This document shows positions 33,718 through 46,019 of a stretch of DNA of 64,000 bases, one piece after another. How positions within the stretch are numbered: the first letter of the stretch is position 1; each line of letters begins with the position of its first letter. The stretch is from Lepisosteus oculatus (taxonomy: Eukaryota; Chordata; Actinopteri; Semionotiformes; Lepisosteidae). Where the stretch lies: positions 15,949,532-16,013,531 of the forward strand of contig NC_090718.1 of the NCBI RefSeq assembly GCF_040954835.1. The letters are read 5' to 3'. The position numbers and the translations under genes are program-made. The notes under the pieces are model-generated. The model made no database searches. It saw only the letters and a program-made list of their open reading frames with translations, and was not told the DNA's origin.

Positions 33718-36647
33718 TGAGCAGCTTTTGTCCAATTGGCGCTGAGATTTCAGCAGGAGGCGGGAGACAGGCTCTTGTCCAGTCACACAGCTTCAGTCCC
33801 GGGACTTTTCCGAATTCCGGCGGGCGGTGACACTTCCGAGAAATGTCCACTGGGTGGCGACAGAGATACACGGAGCTGAGTCTCAAAGCGCTATCGGAAA
33901 GACTTGAAATCGGAAAGAAATACATTTGTTACGTTTTAATCCCATTGAAAAGGAAGATGAAAATATCGTTTGTATTTTAAAACATTATTATACTTGCGCA
34001 ACATAATTATTAAGGGAATGGTGTGAGAGGAGACCGTGTTTGAACAGTTTAAGACGGATGTAAAGACATTTTATTTCAGAATGTCTTTCTGAAATGTGTC
34101 TGTTTCTGTGTTGTAAGAACGTTGAAGCATGGACGGGCCTTATCTGCATTTACCTTGTTGAATCTTTTTTTCCATAAAATGTACATGTATTATTGCATGT
34201 ACCCTGACAATACGACTGCTACGTTACGTTTTCTTGTAGTTTTTGGTCTCATAAAAAATACAAAAGTATGAGTCGATGACGTCAAAATGGTGTCGCCCAC
34301 AGGGCTTATGGGTAATGTAGTCTCTGTAGTTCACTGGGCTTCCCTGCCCATGTGTTTCGCTGATTTCATTGAACATTAGAATGAATTATATTAATACAAT
34401 TTCAGCGTATTTATCGTGTCTTGTATTTCTTTGTCTCTCTTATGTGTTCCCTTGTGTGTATGTTTTCTTGTATTTCACTTGTCTGCGGCGCTGGTTAATC
34501 GACTTGGCACATAAAGCAAACCCACCGTCCTCGTGTTTCTTAGCTCCCGTCTTGTTTGCAAACTTTTCTCCTGTGTTTATTTTACTTTGTCAATAAAACG
34601 TGGTTGCCGGGGAAACGGTGCTGCAGAAGTTGTTGCGAGCTGACCTCTAGGAGGTAAACAGTCGGCTTTTGTAATCTAATCAGCGAGCAAAGCAGAAACG
34701 TTAGTCTAAAAAGCGCTGGCTGAGTATTTTGTGGACATTATGCAGAAGAAAAGGAAGGAACGGTGAGTCGCAGGCTGTCGGTAAATATCAGCGCTGGACA
34801 CCAGCCTCACACCGCTGGGCTCACTGCACCATGAGCGAGTCCGTCGGCGCCTCCTCCTGCTGGGGTGTGTTACTGCAGGAGTGAGGAGTCTCCGGTCTCC
34901 GGTCGCGTCATGATCTGCAAGTGGAGGTGAGAGACGGCGGCGCAGTGGGTGGCAGCGCTGGGAGCCTGGATTTAGTTCCTGGGGTGCTGTCTGTGTGGAG
35001 TTTGCATGCTCTGCTCATGTTCTCGTGGCTCCAGTTTTCTGGGGTGCAAAATTCTGTTTATTTCACAAGACGGACCCGGGCAGCAGCATGTGTCTGCAGC
35101 GCTCATCCTGCCTGCATGTTTGCAAACTTTTCTCCTGTGTTTATTTTACTTTGTTAAATAAAACGTGGTTGCTGGGGAAACGGTGCTGCAGAAGTTGTTG
35201 CGATCTGACCTCCGGGAGGGAGACAGCTGGCAAAGCCGAAACTTTAGTCTAAAAGGCGCTGGCTGGAGAAGTTTGTGGACATTTTGCGGAAGAAAAGGAA
35301 GAAGCGGTGAGTCGCAGGCTGTGTGACAGGACTGTCGGGGAAATGTAAGCGCTGGGCTGAGCGAGTCCGTCGGCGCCTCCTCCTGCAGGAGTGAGGAGTC
35401 TCCGGTCTCCGGTCGCGTCCTGATCTGCATGTGGAGGTGAAAGGCTGAGAGACGGCGCACATGCTCTGCACATGTTCTCATGTGTCTGGTTTCCTGGAGT
35501 GCTGTCTGTGTGGAGTTTGCATGCTCTGCTCATGTTCTCAAGGGTTTCCTGCCACTTCTGCAGTCCAGTGTTGGTGAGTCTGTCGGGTTGATTGTGTTGT
35601 GGTGTGAGTGTGCCCTAAAGGGGTTTTAATAGTATGGGGTTTGTGTGTTCACTTGTATGCAGACCACTGGAGAGACCGGTTGTTTTTTGCCAGGCAGACT
35701 AATGGCTGCATATTCAATTCCAGCTACTGAACCAGCAAGTGGGACAGTGTTTGAAAACCCTTTCAATGAAAGGTTTGTAGAACAGTGTTGCTATTGTTCT
35801 GTTTAATTCGAGGTCACCAAGCTTATAAATGGTCTCACAACGTTTGTCTCTTTTCAGGTTTCTCCGACCCGGAGAGTGAACAAAGAAGTGATAAGGGCCC
35901 ATAACACCTAAGCTCGGCACTCTCACACTCTTCAGCCACACGAGCTTCCTCCTGGTAAAATACTGGGCAAGCCCCTTTCTGACAGGGACAGTGGAAAACC
36001 CCCTGAGGGAGATGGGCTGAGGGGAGGAATAAAACCATCTGAGCCGGAACGGAGCGCGCTCCCGATTCCCACTAGACCCGGGAGACGACACAGGCAGCAC
36101 AAGGGAAGCTGCGGCGCTCGAGTTCACGGAGGCAAGGACCGATTGACGACCACGGGAGACAGTGGCATCGGAACAGAGGTACTGTACAGAGACTTTTAAT
36201 ACCTGAAGGCAAGGAGCGAGAAACCGGCCCGGCTAGCCGCTCCAAACTGAGGGGAATGGAATACAGTTCGCGGGAGGATTTCTAGTGGAACCTGAACGGA
36301 GTCTGGGGAAATGGGACCGGCCTCTCGTTCACTGGGGCCATCAAAGACTTTACAGGTACGAAGAAGAATCGTTCGAGTGGCCACTCTTCGGTACTTGACA
36401 GAAAAGACTGCCGTCCCTCTGGATTCATTATGACCCTTGGAAGGACCTTTTGTTGCTGCTGTTTTCGTTGTGTCTTTGGCTGATGGTGAAAGTGGATAGA
36501 AAATAAAAAGGTCACTTATACGATACACATGCTTGTCGCTGGTCTGTGTGGGCATTGGTGGATCTGGAAGATCAACAGAACCTGTTGCATTGCTAGGTGC
36601 CGTAGTCATATATGAGGCAGGAAATAATTCTTGTTTGAGGGGTCACC

Positions 36648-37424
36648 TCACTGTGACACGAACGTGTTGGGAAGACGCGCCAGTTCTGACGTTAGTGCGA
36701 CGGGTCTGTAGGCATTAAGGCAGGTTCTTGTGTCCTTTTTTGGAACAGGAACAATAACAGAAGATTTGAAGCAGTCTGGCACTGTGCACTGGGACAATGA
36801 TTGCTTAAAAACGTCTGTAAAGATTGGAGCGAGTTGGCCAGCACAGGGCTGTAGTGTGGCTGGAGATACACAGTCAGGTCCTGCTGCCTTTTTACAGTTT
36901 TGCTTTTTGAATAGCCTTAACACATCCTGTTCTTTGCTTCACAGGGCATTCTCAAGACTTGTAAACGGCGTCAAGTCTTCGTGAGAGATTGAGTGTGAGT
37001 GGGTGTGGCACTCCAGTTGAGTGGGGGACAATAGCTCATCCCCAGGATGTGAATTATTTGGAGGAGTTGCGAGACTGCCATGGACAAGGTCGTTGGAGAT
37101 CCTTTGTGTTTCAGACCTGCTGTAAAATGTGTTATCTGGTAGAGAGTGATCAAGATGTATCTGAGGGGATTTTCTTTTGGAATTGGTAACAGTTTGGAGA
37201 CCTTTCCAGACAGATAAACAGTCTTTGTTAGCAAACAGTTGTTCTAGCTGTGGACAGGAGGGGAATCAAAAGGTAGAGAACACTATTTTTAGAGAAATGG
37301 CCCTAAAGGAACAAAGCATAGTGTAGGATGCCACTAGCTTAAGTCTTAACAGCACTGCATGAGAGGAGAAGCCAGTGTCTATTTGTTCTGAGGGGTCCTC
37401 AGAAAGGTCAAAAGGTTGCAAACA
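36648..37424 (-). mobile_element. LINE fragment A in unit 3 (diverged copy)
   Basis: This copy lies just inside the diverged block of unit 3. The RT part reads RPVALTS where the other units have RPIALTS, and the linker has extra changes that shorten its open frame. The fragment ends at the same point as in the other units, so the truncation is older than the split between the two unit types. Confidence 0.85.
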
Positions 37425-37546
37425 GATAGGAGACTGGTTATATGCCTGAAGCTTAGCTAGAGGAACATAACATTGCTGGAATGCTGAGAGGGGAGGTTAT
37501 CAGAGCCTAATGTTATTGCGAAAAATGGCAACTAGGTATAGAAGAT

Positions 37547-37553
37547 CTGATGA
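37547..37553. other. Empty SINE target site in unit 3
   Basis: Unit 3 reads gatctgatgaatgtctgtcc across the site where the other units carry 600 bases of SINE. The target heptamer is present once, as ctgatga. This is what an uninserted allele should look like, so unit 3 did not lose the SINE by random deletion. Confidence 0.85.
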
Positions 37554-38474
37554 ATGTCTGTCCTGTGATTTGTTAGGGGTTTCATGTAATTGTGTGTCCA
37601 AGTAGTCCGGACTGCTGTGCTATGTGTTGTTTGTCTTGTGAATTTTCTGTTTTACACCTATTGTATCCATAGTGGTACGGGCCAAATCCTATTTAAAGGG
37701 TGTTGCGAGCACTGGGGTTTGTTGGGAGTGGTAAGTTAGGAGTCTGGAAATGAGAGCAAGGTGCGAGTGGATATGATAAAAAGATTGTTCCTTTATTTTG
37801 TTTCTGATACCTGGTGAAGAGACGCAGTGAGTGTTTGTGTGGCCAGCTGCGTCAACTTCAATAAAACTGGCCTTTTGGTTTGTTTGAGTGCTGACTTGCT
37901 ATGGTGTATTTTTTCTCTCTGTGAACAACACGTCCTACGGCCAACACTACCCACACAGGAGGTGTGTGCGTGACAGCTCCTCAGCTGCAGCAGGAGTCCA
38001 AGTGTGCACAGATTTCTTGTTGGGGTTTGTTGTTTGAAGTTTCTGTTTCGATGTAGGAAGCAATTGTGCCAATACGTGGTCCGAGTTATAGCACGGGACG
38101 AGAGCTCCCGAAGAGCGCCTGCCTCCTGCCCGATTCGACGTCTAAAATCATCACAGAACGAGAGGAGCCAACAGGAATGCAAGTCTCTTCTGGTGAGGAG
38201 CCTCCGACACAGCCCCCAGTACTGGGTGTGCAGAAAGAATCCTGTTCTACAGTTGTGGTGCGAAATGGCCTCCAGTCCTTGTCAAATGCTGGGTTTCTCT
38301 GGACTGCAGTCCCCTCCGCATTTGGATGATTGTGATTGGTGTTGCTGTAGCTGTGCTGTCCTGAGACTGACTGGTGTCAAGACCAGCTGTACTCTGGGAT
38401 CAGCAGGGCCTAGTGGTGGTATGAATTGTGGCCTCTGTTTCTCAGGTGTAACAAGTGTTAGATTACTCTGTTCT

Positions 38475-38479
38475 GTATG
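38475..38479. other. Empty solo-LTR target site in unit 3
   Basis: Unit 3 reads ttctgtatgtttatcaatag with a single gtatg at the point where the other units have the 330-base insertion flanked by two. It is a clean pre-insertion site. Confidence 0.85.
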
Positions 38480-38577
38480 TTTATCAATAGTGGGTACTGG
38501 CCTAATTCAGCCCTGCACTCGCTGTTGGCTGTTTTTCTCTGCGCAAGGCGGATGTTTCTACAGATTGATTAAAGTTT

Positions 38578-39912
38578 CTACAGAGTGTACTCCTGGTCTG
38601 TGAGGGGACCCCACACTTCACTGCCGTATAGGGCAATGGGTTGGATTACACTTTCAGATATTTGGAGCCAAATTCTTGTTGGTGGGTTGACATTGAAGAG
38701 CCTCCTTCTTATTGCGTAGAAAGCCCTGAGTGCCTTCTCCCTCAGTGCCTTCACTGCCAGGTCAAAGCTCCCAGAAGAGCTGATGGTGAGACCGAGATAT
38801 GTGTAGCTGGATGTGTGCTCCAATGTGTTGTTGTTCAGTGTGAATTTTGTACCCGTTTCCCTGAGGTCTGGCTTTCTCCTGGAAAACCATAACTCTGGTC
38901 TTGTCCAGATTGACTGGCAGTGCCCAGGTGTGACAGTCCTGCTCCAGCAGTGCCAGGCTCTGCTGTTCTGGGTCCAGATGGGCTGGCAGTGCCAGGCTCT
39001 GCTGTTCTGGGTCCAGATTGACTGGCAGTGCCCAGGTCTGACAGTCCTGCTCCAGCAGTGCCAGGCTCTGCTGTTCTGGGTCCAGATGGGCTGGCAGTGC
39101 CCAGGTGTGATAGTACTGCCCCAGCAGTGCCAGGCTCTGCTGTTCTGGGTCCAGTTTGGCTGGCAGTGCCCAGATGTGACAGTCCTGCTCCAGCAGTGCC
39201 AGGCTCTGCTGTTCTGGGTCCAGATGGGCTGGCAGTGACCAGGTCTGACAGTGCTGCTCCAGTAGTGCCAGGCTCTGCTGTTCTGGGTCCAGATGGGCTG
39301 GCAGTGCCTGGGTCTGACAGTGCTGCTCCAGCAGTGCCAGGCTCTGCTGTTCTGGGTCCAGATGGGCCATCAGAGCCCAGGTGTGAATGTGATGGGATGT
39401 GTGGCGGTTTGGTAGGAAGCCAGTCTGACTCTAATGCAGGACATTGTGCTCAGTAAGGAGGGCCGGTTATCAGATATTCAAGACTGAAGCCCCGGTACCT
39501 GTTGGGGTCGAGTCTGTCTCCATTCTTACAGACGGGCGTGATCAGTCCTTGATTCCAGGCCTCAGGGAAACAGCCGGCCGTCAGGACGAGGTTGAGGAGT
39601 TTGAGCAGGCTTTGCTGCAGGTCTGAGCTCCAGTTGGGTCAAGCGTTGTTGACTGTGTCTTGGCTACAGGCCTTTTGTGGTCTGAGAGTTGTCTGTTTGT
39701 GTATGTGCCTATCTTCTTTAGGGTGTGCATGTAGTGTCTAACCATCTCACAGTATCTGAGGCGCAGCTCAGAGTGGTGTGGTGTTGTTTTAGTTCTGGTA
39801 GTTCTCTTCAGTTGTTTCTGCACTCTGTATCAAACCATTTGATATTGTTTCTGAGTGTGTTTCATATGAATGTAGTAATTTTGATTTTAAGGCTAGTTTC
39901 TCAAAAACATGG
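38578..39912 (-). mobile_element. LINE fragment B in unit 3, enlarged by an internal minisatellite
   Basis: The same truncated LINE, but about 350 bases longer. The segment encoding SLALLEQ...LPVNLDPEQQ on the minus strand, just before the thumb region, is repeated in frame. It lacks about 35 bases near 39480 that the other units have. The thumb reads SFDLAVKALREK, closer to what I expect of an intact family member than SFDLALKALREK in the other units. Confidence 0.9.
38904..39374. repeat. 69-bp minisatellite inside LINE fragment B, unit 3 only
   Basis: The motif ccaggctctgctgttctggg occurs at about 38953, 38992, 39061, 39130, 39199, 39268 and 39337. The spacing is 69 bases except for one 39-base unit. 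Units 1, 2 and 4 have this motif once at the matching place. Because 69 is a multiple of three the LINE frame stays open across the array. The repeat arose from the LINE's own coding sequence. Confidence 0.92.
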
Positions 39913-42900
39913 TTTAAATTTATGAACGATTTGTTGGTTTGATACAGAGCGTTTTGAAATGTAAGGGATCAAGTAATGGGTTTATTTGCTGCTGAAAAGA
40001 GAAGAAAGAAAAAAAAAGAAATGAGACAATTAGCTTGTAATGAGTTTATAACAACAGTAATTAGATTCCTGCAAGCACTCTTTTCATTGTCCAACAACTG
40101 AAAGCTTTTAGGTATAAAGGAAGGGTCCTCTAATATTTGATGTGTGAGCTTGTCGTTCTATTGGAGATGTTAGTGAGTCTGAGGATTCGTGTTAATATGA
40201 CAATACTGCTACTACTATTAATAATACAGCATGGCAAGACTTCTTTCAGTCATTTCCCACCCCTCCACCTCAGTGAATCACACATGTTAAACTTCCATCT
40301 CGTGTTCCAGATCAGACATGAGCAATCCTATATTACAAATACTTACCACCAGACAATTTAACCAGACAATAATTTAAGCAATTATTAATTCAACAGAAGC
40401 AGCAGGACGAGTAAAGTGCCCCTCTGATGGCCGGTCCGTGGAATTAAACTGGAAAATTTCTTAGAAATGATTATTCTTACAATAATGTGCCAATGGCGCC
40501 GCTTGGTGGTCATTCAGCAAAATTTCACCGAAAGTTTGTTTAATTAAAATACCGTTAGTAATGTTCGTATTAATACGTTATTTTAATTTTAAATATATTT
40601 AAGCATTTTCAACAGCAAAGAATGCAAAGAATACATTGCATTGCAAACAAGAGTAATGAATGAATGAATGAATGTATTGTACATGGATACAAAATACAAA
40701 AAAAATACAATAAACCCAAAATTAAAATAACATTCAAAAGGCGCGAGTCGATGACGTCAGAAGGAAGTCGCCCACAGGGCGTATGGGTAATGTAGTTTCT
40801 GTAGTTCTCTGGCCCGCACTGCCCACGTGTTTCGGTGATTTGATTGAACATCAGAATTAATTATATTGTACCATTTCAGCGTGTTTATCGTGTCATGGAT
40901 TTCCATGACTGTCTTGTGGGTTCTCTTGTGTGTCATGTTTATTTTAGTGGGTGGCAGTGCTGGGGCCCTGAACTGTAATCATTCGTGTTACTCATCATCA
41001 TTGTTACTGTGACCCTCCTGGGAGGAGTGGACCTTTGTAAGATTCCTGTCCTGGCAAGCAGCAGGTGACAGTTTGCTGTCCGACTCAATTACACCTCCGC
41101 TACCTCATTTCACCTCTTTCACCAGCCTGTAAAGGGGGTTGTGATAGTATGGGGTCTTTCTCTTTAACAACCTCAAACCGCAGGAAAGAAATGCTTCATT
41201 TATAAGATTGAAATATAACCAGAAAGTATAAAAATAGCTATTTGTGTGTATCATGTCAGAAATATTTGTTTTTATTTTTAAAGAATTTAGAAGAGAAATA
41301 TGATTAATAAGGCAGCAGAATCCATTTAAACTGTCATTTTCCTGTTTAGGTTGGAAAGTTTAATTTGATCAAGTCCACTTGAGTGCCTAAGCAACTATTT
41401 GGGTAGTTTGGCTGGTGTGGTGGTGCTCTCCAAATACCTGATCCAAACGGACAGAGAGACAAAGTGAGAAAGAAAAGGTGTAAATAACAGATATATCATA
41501 TGCAGAATACAGTAATGTGCTGTTCAGCACAGTGACCTAGAGTGAAGATGGAAATCAGTCATTCTAGTGCTCTCAATGGTTTTCCATTACAAACGGACCA
41601 GGGCTTCCTGAGACACAGGCAGTTGGAGTTATATAGAGTTAGAGGTTGTTTTCACGGCACCAGCCGACTAAAGCAGAGACCTCCTTCCACTCCAGAATTT
41701 TTTTTTTATTTGGGTGGGATCATCTGGAGTCTTGATTCCTTTCACGGAGTCAGCAGTAGATACACAGCTGTTAGCATAGGAGGAGTACAGAAGAGGTGAC
41801 AGCAGTGCTGGGGACCCTGGTATCTCTTCCACTGAGGACCCTCTGGCACAACCAGAGGTGTGAAATTGAAATTGTTTGGAAGGAATGGGAAGCTAAAGGC
41901 AGAGTCACAATCTCTGATTCATGTAATCAAAACAGTAAGTTCTTTCCTCAGGCAGCTTCGTTAGAACATTTTAAATAGATGTAAAAGTGTATTTACAGAC
42001 TATATCAGCCCTTATCTTTATTAACCTGGTTTAATCTTTTTTTCAGAAGTGTAAATATATTATACTATGTACCCCTGATGGTATTATTGATGTGCTATAA
42101 ATATACTCTTGTTTGTATTGTATCTATTCTTATTGCTACCATAAAAAGTTAAAAAGAACTGCACTTTCGAGAAATGTCCACTGGGCGGCGACAGAGATAC
42201 ACGAGTCTATGGCGGCGAGTCCAATAGCGCCTCCGTACAGATCCTCGTTGTGCAAAGATTGAAAATCAATACAGATGATAACTGTGACGTTTGTGACAGC
42301 AACTCTGAAAGATAACGTAAAGAAGGAAACTAATATTGACATTACTTTTAAAGAAGTTAAATAATACTACATTTTAAACCTATTGAAAGTAATATGAAAA
42401 TATCGTTTGTATTTAAAAAAATATGATACTTCATAATAATTAACGAAATGCTGTGAGAGGAGACCCATGTTTAAACACTTTAAAACGGATGTAAATGCGT
42501 CTGTACAGACAATTTGAAACATGTACGGACCTCATCTGCTTTTGTTTACTATTAAACAAGATTACTTGTTTAATCTTTTTCCATAACATGTACATGTATT
42601 ATCGTATGTACCCCTGGCTATACTCTGTGTTATATGTATTCTTGTTTTTATGGCATGTATTGTTGTTATAATTAAAAATAAAAAGACGCGAATCGATTAC
42701 GTCAAAAGGAAGTCGCCACAGGGCTTGTGGGAAATGTAGTCTCCATAGTGCTCTGGACTGCGCTCCGCACGTGTTCCGCAGATTTGATTGAGCATCAGAA
42801 TTAATTATACAATGTCAGTGTATTTACCGTGTCGCGGATTTCTATGTCTGTCTTACAAGACGGACTCGGCAGGAGCTGTTCCTTGCTCTCCGGAGTGAAG

Positions 42901-43486
42901 CTGTTCTGGGAAGAGACGAGCAAATCTTTAGACTCTTTGTAAATGAGACATCATCATGACAGCTGTGCCGACCTGCTCTTTATAGGCCTGTTGAACCTGT
43001 TTGTGTAAAAAGCAGGAGTCTTGTGTACCCCTGATTGTGTTATGTGTACTCTAGTGTGTTTGCAGCGCTCGTCCTGCCTGGTTTATCAACTCGACACAGA
43101 AACAAAACCCACTGCCGTCGTGTCTGTGGGTTTCTGAGCTCTCTTGTCTTGTTTGCAAACTTTTCTCCGGTGTTTATTTTACTTTGTTAAATAAAACGTG
43201 GTTGCCGGGGCAACGGAGCTGCAGTAGTGTTTGCCGGAGCGGGTCTGACCTCCAGCAGGTCAACAGGCGGCTTTTTTAATCTAATCTGCGAGAAAAACAG
43301 AAACTTAAGAAACTTTAGTCTAAAAAGCGCTGGCTGGAGTATTTTGTGGAAGAAACGGTGACTCGCAGGCTGTGGGACAGGACTATCAGGGACACATCAG
43401 CGCTGGACACCAGCCTCACACCGCTGGGCTCACTGCACCATGAGCGAGTCCGTCGGCGCCTCCTCCTGCTGGGGTGTGTTACCTGG

Positions 43487-44275
43487 GCTGCTGTCTGTGT
43501 GGAGTCTGCATGCTCTGCCCCTGTTCTCATGGGTCTGGTGTCCTGGGGTGCTGTGTGTGTGGAGTCTGCATGCTCTGCTCCTGTTCTCATGGGTCTGGTT
43601 TCCTGGGGTGCTGTCTGTATGGAGTCTGCATACTCTGCCCCTGTTCTCATGGGTCTGGTTCCTGGGGTGCTGTCTGTGTGGAGTCTGCATGCTCTGCCCC
43701 TGTTCTCATGGGTCCTGTTCCTGGGGTGCTGTCTGTGTGGAGTCTGCATGCTCTGCCCCTGTTCTCATGGGTCTGGTTTCCTGGGGTGCTGTCTGTGTGA
43801 AGTCTGCATGCTCTGCCCCTGTTCTCATGGGTCTGGTGTCCTGGGGTGCTGTCTGTGTGGAGTCTGCATGCTCTGCCCCTGTTCTCATGGGTCTGGTTTC
43901 CTGGGGTGCTGTCTGTGTGGAGTCTGCATGCTCTTCCCCTGTTCTCATGGGTTCGGTTTCCTGGGGTACTGTCTGTGTGGAGTCTGCATGCTCTGCCCCT
44001 GTTCTCATGGGTCTGGTGTCCTGGGGTGCTGTCTGTGTGGAGTCTGCATGCTCTGCCCCTGTTCTCATGGGTCTGGTGTCCTGGGGTGCTGTCTGTGTGG
44101 AGTCTCCATGCTCTGCCCCGTTCTCATGGGTTCAGTTTCCTGGGGTGCTGTCTGTGTGGAGTCTGCATGCTCTGCCCCTGTTCTCATGGGTCCTGTTCAT
44201 GGGGTGCTGTCTGTGTGGAGTCTGCATGCTCTGCCCCTGTTCTCATGGGTCTGGTTTCCTGGGGTGCTGTCTGTG
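43487..44275. repeat. 60-bp minisatellite, expanded form, unit 3
   Basis: About 13 repeats of the 60-base SINE-core unit, starting near 43487, 43547, 43607, 43666, 43726 and so on to 44263. The other units have about two. Unit variants include tgctgtgtgtgtg, gtctgtatgg and ggtactgtctg, and several repeats are one base short. Long open frames on both strands across this stretch come from a stop-free 60-base period and are not evidence of a gene. Confidence 0.93.
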
Positions 44276-45846
44276 TGGATACCTGGTGAAGAGACCCAGT
44301 GAGTGTTTGTGTGGCCAGCTGCGTCAACTTCAATAAAACTGGCCTTTTGGTTTGTTTGAGTGCTGACTTGCTATGGTGTATTTTTTCTCTCTGTGAACAA
44401 CACGTCCTACGGCCAACACTACCCACACAGGAGGTGTGTGCGTGACAGCTCCTCAGCTGCAGCAGGAGTCCAAGTGTGCACAGATTTCTTGTTGGGTTTT
44501 GTTGTTTGAAGTTTCTGTTTGTATGTAGGAAGCAATTGTGCCATCGTGTGGTCCGAGTTATAGCACGCGACCAGAGCTCCCGAAGAGCGCCTGCCTCCTG
44601 CCCGATTCAACGTCTAAAATCATCACAGAACGGTGAGGAGCCTCTGACACAGCCCCAAGTACTGGGTGTGCAGAAAGAATCCTATTGTACAGTTTTGGTG
44701 TGAAATGGCCTCCAGTTCTTGTAACATGATGGGTTTCTCTGGACTGCAGTCCCAGTGCACTCCGCTTTGGATTTGCAGTGGTGTTTTCTACAATGGAAAA
44801 CCCTTTGTTTGTACAGAATGGAAATGGCAGTCTGCATGTTTTAATAATCTAATGTGATCATGTACTACAGCTTAAACACTGAGCCAGGTGACGTTTGATT
44901 CTAAAAGATTTCTCTATCATTTCAGCGGCGCCTTGTCTGCGGCAGCCCGGCAGCTCCTCCTCCCTTCCAGCTGAGACTCTTCCCTCTCCAGAGGTGGGTT
45001 AGTGCTCTCAGGTCATCTTCTCTCACACAGCTGTGGGGCGGAAACGCTACTTCCACTGGGCAGAGAGCAGACGGGCAGTGGGAAGGGCAGCCCTGTGTTT
45101 GGGGATCAGGGCTGTCCCTGCTGAGGGATGCTTTCAGAGCCAAAGCAACTGGCTGGGTTATGAACTTTATGGTGTGATCCAAATATGACATACAAAGACA
45201 GAGAATGAGAAAGAAATAGTATTGCATGTATCTGATCAAAACAGTCTCTTTCAGACAAAACAAATATTGAACAAAAACTTAGTTGCAACACACTGCACTA
45301 CACTTTCTTCTAGGCTGACATTACTGATAGTTTGTGCTGTCTTCCTTTCAGTCTGCAGGGTGTGCATCTTTTTCCTCAGCTTCCTACACGAGGAATCAGT
45401 TTCTCCTGCCCTGGTTTCACTCCTTTATATCTCACAATCTTCTGCAGCTCCTGGAGGCTGACGACATGTTTGCTGTTTCTGAAAAATTGCTGACTGGCTC
45501 ATCAGCACAATTGCTGATTCAAAATCCTTTACTCACATGTTGCCTTAGCCTCTGTATCACAGAGATGTCTTCTGGGTTGGGTAGATCGATAGTGTGCTTT
45601 TGCTCAGTTGCTCTGCTCAATGCGTGGTCTTTTAACTCCGGCTGGGTACGAGCACCTCACTCTCCACACGGCTTTCCAAGGCTCTGTCATCGTGTGTGAG
45701 GATGTTGTGTAGCTCGTGAAACAGTTCCCCCATTTGAGCCCTGGATTTACTGGGTACTTGAATACCTGAATCTTGCCGTCAGTCCTGATCACCTTGTTTT
45801 TGTTCTGCAAGGACAAGGCACCTCCCCAGCACTGAACACAAACTGA

Positions 45847-46019
45847 TACTGGCGGGTTGATTGTGTTGTGGTGTGAGTTTGTGTCTGTGGGGGTGAGGTG
45901 TCCCCTGCAGCGCGAACAAACATGCAGACTCCACACAGACAGCACCCCTGGAATCAAACCCAGGGCCCCGGTGCTATGAGGCAGCGATGCTAACCACTGT
46001 GCCGCAGTGTTGCCCCCTT
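45847..46019 (-). mobile_element. tRNA-derived SINE pieces, unit 3
   Basis: Counterpart in unit 3. It reads cagcacccctgg where the others read cagcagccctgg. Confidence 0.75.

Larger units (their letters stand above)
17794..35654. repeat. Tandem array unit 2
   Basis: This unit is 17861 bases, 68 longer than unit 1. Small indels account for the difference: one extra 50-bp minisatellite repeat, 12 bases near 26250, 4 bases near 30868, one extra triplet in the SINE tail and one A fewer in a homopolymer. To convert unit 1 coordinates add 17793 before the SINE, 17796 up to about 8440, 17808 to about 13050, 17811-17812 to the 50-bp array, and 17861 after it. Confidence 0.97.

Noticed and set aside
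43346-44336. Open frames of 298 and 318 codons with a 20-residue cysteine-rich repeat
   Set aside because: They come from the 60-base SINE-core minisatellite, whose period is a multiple of three. Several frames on both strands are open and the short-form units lack the protein.
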